Positions 24,401-31,331 of a stretch of 33,338 bases of DNA are shown here, piece after piece (position 1 is the stretch's first letter; each line of letters opens with the position of its first letter). Below the pieces are notes generated by a model. The model had not been told where the DNA came from. It did not search any database and saw only the letters and a list, made by a program, of their open reading frames with translations. The stretch covers positions 1-33,338 of the forward strand of contig CAKVLT010000014.1 in the NCBI GenBank assembly GCA_934757945.1, in the 5' to 3' direction. Source of the stretch: an uncultured Bulleidia sp. Lineage in GTDB: Bacteria > Bacillota_I > Bacilli_A > Erysipelotrichales > Erysipelotrichaceae. The translations under genes were made by a program, and so were the position numbers.

Positions 24401-24412
24401 AATCAATTCTCC

Positions 24413-25261
24413 TTAAGATTCAGATTTCAGTATATCTTCCACCTCAATAATCTGTTGAAGATTTACATCATAGTTTTTTAAAAACAGCATGGAATACAGT
24501 ATATCCACCACCAGTAACATTCCTGTTCTTGAACCCATAGCTGCTATCTTTGGTCTTTCTTCTGTAAAGGCAGTATGAATGATAACATCCGCATTCTTAT
24601 ACAGATATCCTTTATATGGTCCACTCAGCAGAATCATTGGAATCATCTTAGACTGCAATATTCTGGATATCTTATGTAATTCATCGCTTTTTCCTTCATA
24701 ACAGAACACAACAGCAACACTGTCTACAGGCTGTATGACTGCATTACGTAACTGTTCTCCCTGTGTTGTGGAATAGGTCACATCCAGTCCAAGCCTTTTT
24801 AATTTATACGCAAAGTCCATCATGACAAGAAAATCTGAAAAAGTACCATATACATAGATCTTTTTATGTGTGGTAAGGAACGTTACCGCCTCCTCACATG
24901 ATGAAAGATCCATATCATTATATGTATCCGTCAAGGCCTGATAGTTTAACGTCAGTATCTTCTGAGCCAGAGATTCTCTTGTTTCATTCCTTCCAAAAGG
25001 AGCACTTCCTGTAATGGTTTCATTTGTCACTAAGAAAGTATTCATTTCCTTGGCAAGCTGTACACATAATTCCTTATGTCCTTTAAACCCCAGTTTCTTA
25101 CAGAAACGGATAATACTGCTTTTAGAAACATATAACGTTGACGCCAACTGTTCCAGCGGAAGATCAATAACTTCTTTTGTATGCTCAAGAATAAAATCAG
25201 CAATAGTCACTTCCGTAGGCGTAAAATCTTCTCTTTTTTTTACTCTGTCCTTAACTAACAT
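24413..25261 (-). CDS. MurR/RpiR-family transcriptional regulator
   Basis: 282 residues from the ATG at 25261. The N-terminal HTH_6 domain (1-77) has FTPTEVTIADFILEH and the helix-turn-helix VSKSSIIRFCKKLGFKGHKEL. The C-terminal SIS domain (about 115-250) binds phosphosugars in this family; KIYVYGTFSDF and VAVVFCYEGKSDELH are visible, the latter with CYEG where S-x-S-G is more usual. Family members sense sugar or amino-sugar phosphates, so regulation linked to UDP-GlcNAc supply and the downstream murA is plausible but inferred. Confidence 0.9.
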   Translation of the reverse strand: MLVKDRVKKREDFTPTEVTIADFILEHTKEVIDLPLEQLASTLYVSKSSIIRFCKKLGFKGHKELCVQLAKEMNTFLVTNETITGSAPFGRNETRESLAQKILTLNYQALTDTYNDMDLSSCEEAVTFLTTHKKIYVYGTFSDFLVMMDFAYKLKRLGLDVTYSTTQGEQLRNAVIQPVDSVAVVFCYEGKSDELHKISRILQSKMIPMILLSGPYKGYLYKNADVIIHTAFTEERPKIAAMGSRTGMLLVVDILYSMLFLKNYDVNLQQIIEVEDILKSES

Positions 25262-25270
25262 ACACACTCC

Positions 25271-25299
25271 ATTTTACATGAAAACAGAAGGAGTTACAA
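25271..25299 (-). promoter_or_regulatory. promoter of the rpiR-murA unit
   Basis: The minus strand has TTGTAA (25299-25294), a 17-base spacer and TAAAAT (25276-25271). The -10 lies only ten bases before the ATG of the regulator, so the transcript would have almost no leader. Confidence 0.55.
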
Positions 25300-25304
25300 A
25301 AATT

Positions 25305-25330
25305 AAAAAAAGCCTTCTTGCACAGAAGAC
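25305..25330 (-). terminator. terminator of the small membrane protein gene
   Basis: GCCTTCT (25312-25318) and AGAAGAC (25324-25330) pair with one G-T pair. On the minus strand seven T follow. It lies nine bases after the stop at 25339. Confidence 0.85.
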
Positions 25331-25338
25331 AATTTTTA

Positions 25339-25644
25339 TTAATGCATATAATCGAAAATGAGCGTAATCCACTTCACAATGATGATGCAGGCAATCATTG
25401 TCCATACAATCATGCTTGCAAAATTCAGCTTATGTTTATCTTTCTTACACCAGACATACCAGATACCCACAGGAGGTAAAAATGCACAGGAAAGATAGGC
25501 AATCCAGTTCTCCTTACTCAGAAGATCCAGAATACGTTTCTGACCTTCCATATTTGTGGTTTTGGCCATTTCCGCACGTAGACGTTTATTCTCTGCTTTC
25601 AGTTCTTCTTTTGTAAGCTTTTGTTTTCTTGAACTCTTTGGCAT
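25339..25644 (-). CDS. small membrane protein of unknown function
   Basis: 101 residues. Residues 1-45 are basic and helical with heptad-like leucines (TKEELKAENKRLRAEM), a probable short coiled coil on the cytoplasmic side. Two hydrophobic segments follow at about 49-68 (ending VGIWYVW) and 75-97 (FASMIVWTMIACIIIV), joined by a basic loop. I recognise no family. It has a clear terminator and sits alone between the EIIC gene and rpiR. The ribosome site is weak (AGAGAG). Confidence 0.7.
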   Translation of the reverse strand: MPKSSRKQKLTKEELKAENKRLRAEMAKTTNMEGQKRILDLLSKENWIAYLSCAFLPPVGIWYVWCKKDKHKLNFASMIVWTMIACIIIVKWITLIFDYMH

Positions 25645-25696
25645 AATTCATTCTCTCTTTCTAAAGTTACTATCCATTGTACTTCATAGAACCAAA

Positions 25697-25723
25697 AAGT
25701 GGTAGGAGAATCCCCTACCACTT
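25697..25723 (-). terminator. terminator of the PTS EIIC gene
   Basis: AAGTGGTAGG (25697-25706) and CCTACCACTT (25714-25723) form a perfect 10-bp stem with a seven-base loop, followed on the minus strand by TTTGG. It starts 12 bases after the stop codon. Confidence 0.88.
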
Positions 25724-25735
25724 GAATAGTTCTTA

Positions 25736-27127
25736 TTAAGCTTCTGCAGGAACCTTGTTAGCTGCGATAACGAATGGTGTGTACAGTAAGATAGAAGATG
25801 CTAATGCAATCAACTGAGATAATGCGCCCATTAAGTTACCACCGGAAGCTAAGAAACCTAAGATTCCAGGAGGAGTTGTCCAAGGAGCATCTACTACCAT
25901 GTGTGGGCAGAAACCAATCTTTGTTAATACATAACCAATAACTACAGACACGATTGGAGCTAAGAAGAATGGTACTGCAAGAACTGGATTCATAACCATT
26001 GGAATACCGAAGATAATTGGTTCGTTGATATCGAAAATACCACATGGAATAGCTAATTTAGCAATTGCCTTATAGTCATCTCTCTTGGAGAATAACAGAA
26101 TAGCAATGATCAGACCACCAGTGATACCAGAACCTGTCATAGAGAAGAATGTGCTTCCGAATGGGTTACAGATAATGTTAGGTGCTGTATAAGCGTTACC
26201 TGTTGCACTATAGTGAGCTAAGTTTTCCATAGCAGCCTTTGTCATGAAAGCTGTTGTTACAGAGCCTAATACGTTAGGACCATGGATACCGAAGAACCAT
26301 AATAACTGCATTAAGAATACACAAATCAAATATCCTGGAAGACCAGTCATGATTGCCTGTAATGGTGCCATAACAGCTGCGATTACATGGAAGATATTCT
26401 GTCCGATGACATTATTGAAGATAAATCCAACAATAGATACGACTACAATTGTAACAGCTACAGGTAGTAATACTGCGAAAGACTGAGATACGTTTGGTGG
26501 TACACTGTCTGGTAATTTAATTGTTAATTTACCGGAATCAGCTAACTTAACGTAAAGCAATGTGACTAAGATACCTACTAATAAGCCTACGAATAATGCG
26601 TTAGCATCTGTAAAGCTCTGTAAGATACCGGAACCAGCACTGATAGCAATAGCTGTTGTTTCATCAGCACCCTTTGCTAATTCTAATGCGCCGTTAGAAG
26701 CTGCAACTACGTCGCCAGCTGTTGTGTTAGCAGTAATAGATGTTTCCATTAATGTAACAAGAGATGCAATAGCAACTGCTGGAACAGACTTGTCACCTAC
26801 ATGTCCTAAGTTTTCTGCAAAGTGTACAGCAACAAGAACACATACAGACACAGCCATGAAATTCATACATCCATAGTTAGCTGTTGTTACAATTGGAGTT
26901 AAGTTCTCCAAGAAAGATAAACCAGGAATGTTGGCAATGGATAAATATGTAACAGTGCTTCCTGGTGGATCGTAATGGAATACTACCCACTGGAACAATG
27001 TACAGAATGCACCAACGATTACTACTGGCATGTTGTCAATAAAGCCATCTTTGATAGCAGACAGAACTTTATTGGACTGCAATTTTCCTGCGAAAGCCAG
27101 GAAAGCGTTCATAAACTTCTCATTCAT
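25736..27127 (-). CDS. PTS sugar permease EIIC, lactose/cellobiose (CelB-like) family
   Basis: 463 residues, membrane component of a phosphotransferase uptake system that imports a sugar while it is phosphorylated. Multiple membrane helices span the length. DGFIDNMPVVIVGAF near residue 28 and INEPIIFGIPMVMNPVLAVPF near 365-385 are the EIIC-family signature; the Glu of NEPIIFG contributes to sugar binding. The likely substrate is an oligo-beta-glucoside such as cellobiose, but substrate cannot be fixed from sequence. No EIIA, EIIB or glycosidase is adjacent, so partners must be elsewhere. A promoter with cre-like sites lies upstream, indicating CcpA control. The ribosome site (AAGGGG) is distant from the ATG. 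Confidence 0.92.
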   Translation of the reverse strand: MNEKFMNAFLAFAGKLQSNKVLSAIKDGFIDNMPVVIVGAFCTLFQWVVFHYDPPGSTVTYLSIANIPGLSFLENLTPIVTTANYGCMNFMAVSVCVLVAVHFAENLGHVGDKSVPAVAIASLVTLMETSITANTTAGDVVAASNGALELAKGADETTAIAISAGSGILQSFTDANALFVGLLVGILVTLLYVKLADSGKLTIKLPDSVPPNVSQSFAVLLPVAVTIVVVSIVGFIFNNVIGQNIFHVIAAVMAPLQAIMTGLPGYLICVFLMQLLWFFGIHGPNVLGSVTTAFMTKAAMENLAHYSATGNAYTAPNIICNPFGSTFFSMTGSGITGGLIIAILLFSKRDDYKAIAKLAIPCGIFDINEPIIFGIPMVMNPVLAVPFFLAPIVSVVIGYVLTKIGFCPHMVVDAPWTTPPGILGFLASGGNLMGALSQLIALASSILLYTPFVIAANKVPAEA

Positions 27128-27155
27128 AATGTTCGAAGTCCCCTTTCATGCTTTA

Positions 27156-27193
27156 AATATAAGTTCGTGTGAAAGCGTTTGCAACCGATTCCA
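27156..27193 (-). promoter_or_regulatory. EIIC promoter overlapped by two cre-like sites
   Basis: On the minus strand TTGCAA (27184-27179), 17 bases, TATATT (27161-27156) form a good sigma-A promoter. The -35 lies within TGAAAGCGTTTGCA (27170-27183), which fits the cre consensus TGWAANCGNTNWCA at 13 of 14 positions. A second, overlapping match TGCAACCGATTCCA (27180-27193) fits at 12. CcpA bound here would block polymerase, giving repression when preferred sugars are present. Confidence 0.65.
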
Positions 27194-27492
27194 TTCATTA
27201 TGGTAGTTATGTTTCAGTTATTTTAATTATGTTTAAAATATGTGAAAAGAAAGTTTCATGTATTCTTGAATTTTCTTTGAAAGTCACCAAAATACCTTGA
27301 ATAAATATAGATAATTGAAACTTCAATTTCAAAACTGTATGCAATTATGTTCAAATTACGGCGTAATCCCCATTTTCACATCAATAGTTCCCCACAATCC
27401 TTATAGTTTCACCTCCAACTATTTCTAATTCATACACATACAAAAAACGTAAACATCCATACATACAAGTACTTCATCATCTATCTTCAAGC
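27194..27492. other. non-coding region upstream of the PTS gene with dyad symmetries
   Basis: There is no convincing gene in this stretch, which is part of a 441-base gap. It holds AATTGAA-AC-TTCAATT (27313-27328) and the perfect 13-base palindrome ATTACG-G-CGTAAT (27355-27367). There is also a looser A/T-rich dyad around 27245-27295 (AAAGAAA facing TTTCTTT). These could be operators of a further regulator of the permease. Confidence 0.4.
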
Positions 27493-27520
27493 ACAAAAAA
27501 GTGAGCTTTTACACTCACTT
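27493..27520 (-). terminator. terminator of the metallo-beta-lactamase-fold gene
   Basis: AAGTGAG (27499-27505) and CTCACTT (27514-27520) pair, followed on the minus strand by TTTTGTGC. It lies about 48 bases after the stop at 27569. Confidence 0.8.
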
Positions 27521-27568
27521 CTTCATCAACGTTGTAATGTACAGTTTCCACAAGCTATCTTTTGAAAG

Positions 27569-28846
27569 TTATGGATTGCAGTTCTTACATGGTACATATC
27601 CCATTCCAATCACTTCATCTCTTGTGCCGGTATAATCCCATCTGTTTCCATCTTTTATTTTGGATACACTATGACAATGAGGAAAATGGAATTTACCTGT
27701 ATTGGTATTTATCACGTAGTCATGTGTCACAGGAACTGCAGGTGTTTCTTCTATAACAGCAGGGGCTTCCTCTACTACAGGTTCAGGAACAGGTGTAGGA
27801 ACAAAGCCTTCTTTCATTACCAATTCTTCACCTGGCTGTTTTTCTGTTTTGACTTTTAAGCTATGACCGTCTGAAGTTATGGTGATATCTCCATGACAAT
27901 CTGTTCTGTAGATTTCTACACCATTTTCTTTTAGCTTTGTAAGCACATTTCCACCTGGATATCCTTTGCCATCATTACCATCTGTTGAAATCACTGCATA
28001 TTGAGGATGTACAAGTTTCAAAAATTCATCACTGGTTCCAGTATCAGAACCATGATCTGACACCAGTAATACATCACTCTGCAATGTATCTTTGTAAGTG
28101 GTACATAATTGTTCTTCTGTTTCTTCGGAAATATTACTGGCAAACAGGAAACATTTATCTTCACAAGTTACCTGCAACACTATTGGATTTGCATTCAGAA
28201 CACTGATAGTTGCTGCATCGAGAGCATAGGTATCTCCTTGGGATGGAATAATAACATTTTCCGAAACCACACTATTCAAAAACGAAGCATACACATCTGA
28301 AACTGCTTCAGTTGTCGTAGCAAGCACCTTGTCTGCTGTACATTTCTGTAAAGCACCGGAAAGTCCTCCGGCATATTCATCAGCTACAGTGCTGGATACC
28401 ATAATATCCAGCATTTCAATATCTTTCTTTTCTAATACAGAATATACTGTACTGGAAGCTTCAGCAGCACCTCCATCTACCAGCATATAATGATTATTAC
28501 ACTCTATAAGTGCACTGTTCCCCTGTCCAACATTCAGATATGTAACAGAAAAGGATTGTATCGGATCAGATACTGTCTGTTTTGTATCTACATTTTTAAC
28601 AGCAGACACATTTGCCTGAGACACTTTTCTGCCCGAAGATTTCTGTTCTTCTGTTTCTTCATTGCCACCCAGGATTCCTATTCCCATAAGAATTCCCGCT
28701 GCAACAAGAATCTTTTTCTTCTTTGACCATTTCTTTTTCCGTCTTTTACCTGCTTTTTCCAGTGCAAGCATCTGGTCAATATCCTCCTTATACTGTTCAT
28801 TCTCCAGACTCCTTTTCGAGTCTTTTCTTCTGAAAAGCGGACGCAT
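27569..28846 (-). CDS. membrane-anchored ComEC-like metallo-beta-lactamase-fold protein with degenerate active site
   Basis: 425 residues. A basic cytoplasmic N-terminus leads to one membrane helix (about 46-61), then a linker and a domain (98-345) resembling the extracellular hydrolase of ComEC/Rec2 (VTYLNVGQGNSALIE, MLVDGG, YAVIST, EIYRTDCHGDITI). The metal-binding H-x-H-x-D-H is replaced by S-S-T-V-A-D-E at 151-157, keeping only the Asp, and the G-H-H-G-S motif is S-D-H-G-S. A Pro/Glu-rich linker (about 350-375) leads to a C-terminal cysteine/histidine module (KFHFPHCHSV and PCKNCNP) seen on many secreted nuclease-like proteins. GGAGGG seven bases upstream supports the start. The function is probably binding rather than hydrolysis. 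Confidence 0.8.
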   Translation of the reverse strand: MRPLFRRKDSKRSLENEQYKEDIDQMLALEKAGKRRKKKWSKKKKILVAAGILMGIGILGGNEETEEQKSSGRKVSQANVSAVKNVDTKQTVSDPIQSFSVTYLNVGQGNSALIECNNHYMLVDGGAAEASSTVYSVLEKKDIEMLDIMVSSTVADEYAGGLSGALQKCTADKVLATTTEAVSDVYASFLNSVVSENVIIPSQGDTYALDAATISVLNANPIVLQVTCEDKCFLFASNISEETEEQLCTTYKDTLQSDVLLVSDHGSDTGTSDEFLKLVHPQYAVISTDGNDGKGYPGGNVLTKLKENGVEIYRTDCHGDITITSDGHSLKVKTEKQPGEELVMKEGFVPTPVPEPVVEEAPAVIEETPAVPVTHDYVINTNTGKFHFPHCHSVSKIKDGNRWDYTGTRDEVIGMGYVPCKNCNP

Positions 28847-29049
28847 ACATTTCCCTCCATTATGATGTATATACTATTTTTACTTTCTTCTATTGTACTA
28901 CCCTTTTCTGTTTTACAGTAATTATCAAAGCGTATTTATAATGCATATCATTCTGTTTCAGTACAAAATTCAGCATTCAGAGATTTTTTCTCTTTTTGTG
29001 TAGGCAAAAACAGCAAAACACCATTTTATACTTTCATAACCATACAAAA
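28847..29049. other. non-coding spacer
   Basis: AT-rich and without a convincing gene; it is part of the 308-base gap 28847-29154 that ends in repeat copy 1. A possible weak -10 (TACAAT on the minus strand near 28900) may serve the 27569-28846 gene. A small A/T hairpin (AGAGA-T6-TCTCT) lies near 28978. Confidence 0.4.
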
Positions 29050-29127
29050 ACAGGTAACATACTCTCTTTCAAAAGTACATCACCTGTATTTTCATCCACT
29101 TCCTTCCATATCTTCAGGTTTGAACAT
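29050..29127 (-). repeat. direct repeat copy 1, containing a terminator hairpin
   Basis: 78 bases that recur, about 80% identical, at 31237-31315. The first 29 bases (plus strand) are identical in both. The minus strand ends in a long hairpin whose arms ACAGGTGA and TTACCTGT (29050-29087) bracket an imperfect TACT/AGTA stem, followed by TTTTTG. It starts 28 bases after the RloB-like gene's stop and probably terminates that operon. Confidence 0.8.
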
Positions 29128-29154
29128 GCTATGAAGACAATCTATTCTGGCATT

Positions 29155-29796
29155 TCATAGTTTCCCCTTTATCTCTGACACAAGCAAATGAACTGTAGTA
29201 CATGGGCACATATTTGACGGCTTTTTCTTTCCTTCTCTGAGACATTGCTCATACTTTTGCTGTGCTATCTGTATTGCTTTTTCTTCATCACCAGCTTTAC
29301 AGATTTTTGCGTACATCTTTTCATCTGCTTTTGAATATTTCTGTCCAGTTTTATCTTCGAATTTCTTTGCAAAATCAGTACAGCAAGTCCAGGAGTTTTG
29401 GATTGACGGCATGGAACCAAAATAAGCGAACATCCAGATTTCAAAGCACGGATTTGACCAGCCAACACGAATATTTTTCTTTTCCGCCTCAGCAATAATT
29501 TCATCAAATCCCTGTACCTGATCCCTGTCAAACACTATGCACGGGATACGGTATTGCGCTTCATATGCTGTAAGCTCCATACATTTGTCAATCATACTTC
29601 GGGTTTTAGTCTCAACAACCCTTATCACAAGTTTGTTTCTCAATGCCTCTGGTATGGATTGTTGAAGACCGGTAAAGAAACAGCGTTCCGTACCTTTTGT
29701 ATCTGTAACAACTAAATAATATCCAAGCTCTGGTGATTTCATCAGTCTTCTTTGTTCTCTTGGCTTTCTGTTTCCTGTTCTATTTTCTTTTGCCAT
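29155..29796 (-). CDS. RloB/AbiLii-like TOPRIM-type defence protein
   Basis: 213 residues of the RloB family, the putative nuclease partner of an AAA ATPase. The TOPRIM-like elements are a conserved Glu in TDTKGTERCFF (Glu37), the acidic pair in VFDRDQ (Asp90, Asp92), and the family motif SNPCFEIW (114-121). The N-terminus is basic. The gene begins two bases after the ATPase stop with AAGGAA upstream, so the two are coupled. By analogy to AbiL and to PARIS-like ATPase-TOPRIM pairs it is expected to damage nucleic acid when phage is sensed. That is inference; the exact target is unknown. Confidence 0.82.
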   Translation of the reverse strand: MAKENRTGNRKPREQRRLMKSPELGYYLVVTDTKGTERCFFTGLQQSIPEALRNKLVIRVVETKTRSMIDKCMELTAYEAQYRIPCIVFDRDQVQGFDEIIAEAEKKNIRVGWSNPCFEIWMFAYFGSMPSIQNSWTCCTDFAKKFEDKTGQKYSKADEKMYAKICKAGDEEKAIQIAQQKYEQCLREGKKKPSNMCPCTTVHLLVSEIKGKL

Positions 29797-29798
29797 AT

Positions 29799-31061
29799 TT
29801 ATTCCTTTTTAAAAATATCCATGCTCTTTAAAGTAGGAATAGCACCATATTTACCAATCATATAGTTTTTCTCATAGCTTTCGTCTTTACGTATATGAGA
29901 GCCATCTTCATCAACAAAATCAGCTAAAGAATATAATGTAGAAACACCTCTGCCATCTTTTTCAACAAACCAAATCTCATCTCTTCGTAATAATTGATTA
30001 GATAGTTGCCATGTATCATGTGTTGTAAACACAAGCTGTGCATGATTCACATTAATTTCAGGATTCAGAAATGTCAGCAGGAAGTTTCTTACTAACAATG
30101 GATGTAATCGAGCATTTAATTCATCTATAAAAAATACACTTCCATGCTCTAACACTTCCTGTAATTCAGGATAGAGAGCAAACATCTTTAATGTACCTGC
30201 AGATTCTGCACCCAATGGTATTTCAGCCATCTCATCAGAATCTATTTTTTTGTGAAGTGCTTTAATGGTATATTGATCTTCCTGAGCTTCTCCTTCGCTC
30301 GGAACTTTTTCCACTTTAAAGTCTTTAATCTGCTCATCAAACGAAGAAAAAAAATCTATTACTTTCTTCTGTATTCTCTTATCATCCACAAAGCCACCCG
30401 GCAATCGATGAGACATAAATAAATTCGTAAATGGATCACCAAAATCTGCAAACTCATTCATTAAAAACCAATCTCTGATGATTTTACATTTGCTGATTTT
30501 CAGCTTAGCTCCTAAAGAAGACACCAGCACCTGTTTTTCCAAAGCTATTTTTATATTTTCTCTGCTGTTTTTTGGTAACCCAGATAAATCCAGTTCTTCC
30601 TCATTTCTGTTTCTATAGAAAACTCTGCTGAATTTTCTGGCACTTTTTGCTTTAGAATTAAACCATTCCTCCGTAACCCCTTCTTTATCTACACAAAATC
30701 CATAATTATAGGTTCTTTCATTTTTATCTTCAGGAATTGTAAAGTATACTTCAAAAGTGGAATCTGCATCAGCTGATGTAGAATCGAACAAGAATGGAGT
30801 CGGTTTATATCTCTCAAACTTCTTTTCCTCACCGCCATATTTAAAAGAGTCAGCTACATACTCAGACATATATGCCAATGCACTGTATATATTCGATTTT
30901 CCACTTGCATTAGCACCATATATAGCAGCAACAGGTAATATTTTTTCTCCTCCAGAAGTTACTACTCTTTCTGAAAATTCAGTTATCTTTGTTGCGGATA
31001 AATCTAATGTAACTTCTTCTCTGAACGACTTATAATTTTTAAAACTAAACTGTATCAACAT
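29799..31061 (-). CDS. AAA15-family ATPase (AbiLi/RloA-like)
   Basis: 420 residues of the OLD/SMC-like ATPase group. The start MLIQFSFKNYKSFREEVTLDL is typical. Walker A is GANASGKSN (49-57), Walker B is VFFIDELNARLHP (around 305-320), and the switch histidine region is FTTHD shortly after. The middle is the family insertion region. In this group the ATPase acts as sensor and regulator for a partner nuclease, here the RloB-like protein directly downstream. Its promoter has a perfect TATAAT (31096-31101). The unit is bracketed by the two direct repeats. Confidence 0.88.
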   Translation of the reverse strand: MLIQFSFKNYKSFREEVTLDLSATKITEFSERVVTSGGEKILPVAAIYGANASGKSNIYSALAYMSEYVADSFKYGGEEKKFERYKPTPFLFDSTSADADSTFEVYFTIPEDKNERTYNYGFCVDKEGVTEEWFNSKAKSARKFSRVFYRNRNEEELDLSGLPKNSRENIKIALEKQVLVSSLGAKLKISKCKIIRDWFLMNEFADFGDPFTNLFMSHRLPGGFVDDKRIQKKVIDFFSSFDEQIKDFKVEKVPSEGEAQEDQYTIKALHKKIDSDEMAEIPLGAESAGTLKMFALYPELQEVLEHGSVFFIDELNARLHPLLVRNFLLTFLNPEINVNHAQLVFTTHDTWQLSNQLLRRDEIWFVEKDGRGVSTLYSLADFVDEDGSHIRKDESYEKNYMIGKYGAIPTLKSMDIFKKE

Positions 31062-31095
31062 AATTCTTCCTCTTACCTATTACTTGTACACTTTT

Positions 31096-31101
31096 ATTAT
31101 A
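31096..31101 (-). promoter_or_regulatory. -10 element of the ATPase-RloB operon
   Basis: A perfect TATAAT on the minus strand, 34 bases before the ATPase start. No good -35 is seen at the right distance. Confidence 0.45.
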
Positions 31102-31236
31102 ATCATTTTTTCAGAAAAACAGACATCAATTTGAGGCTTTTTCTCATTTAGTAGTTTATTTTGTGCGTGTTTTTAATTTATATGCATTTTCACTATCATC
31201 ATCTCGGCTTAAAGACCATCGGATTTAAAAACACAA

Positions 31237-31315
31237 ACAGGTAACATACTCTCTTTCAAAAGTACCTTACCTGTTATCTTCAATAACTTCCTTCCAAACC
31301 CTCAGGTCGGAACAT
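31237..31315 (-). repeat. direct repeat copy 2, containing a terminator hairpin
   Basis: The partner of 29050-29127, in the same orientation. The hairpin ACAGGTAA / TTACCTGT with inner TACT/AGTA stem spans 31237-31274. It starts 16 bases after the stop of the antitoxin gene and would terminate the toxin-antitoxin operon. The U-tract (TTGTGTTTTT) is offset by a few bases. Confidence 0.8.
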
Positions 31316-31331
31316 TTATATAGCTTTTCAG

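Noticed and set aside
29050..31315. The two direct repeats as a CRISPR array
   Set aside because: There are only two copies, 2.1 kb apart with protein genes between them, and no cas genes.
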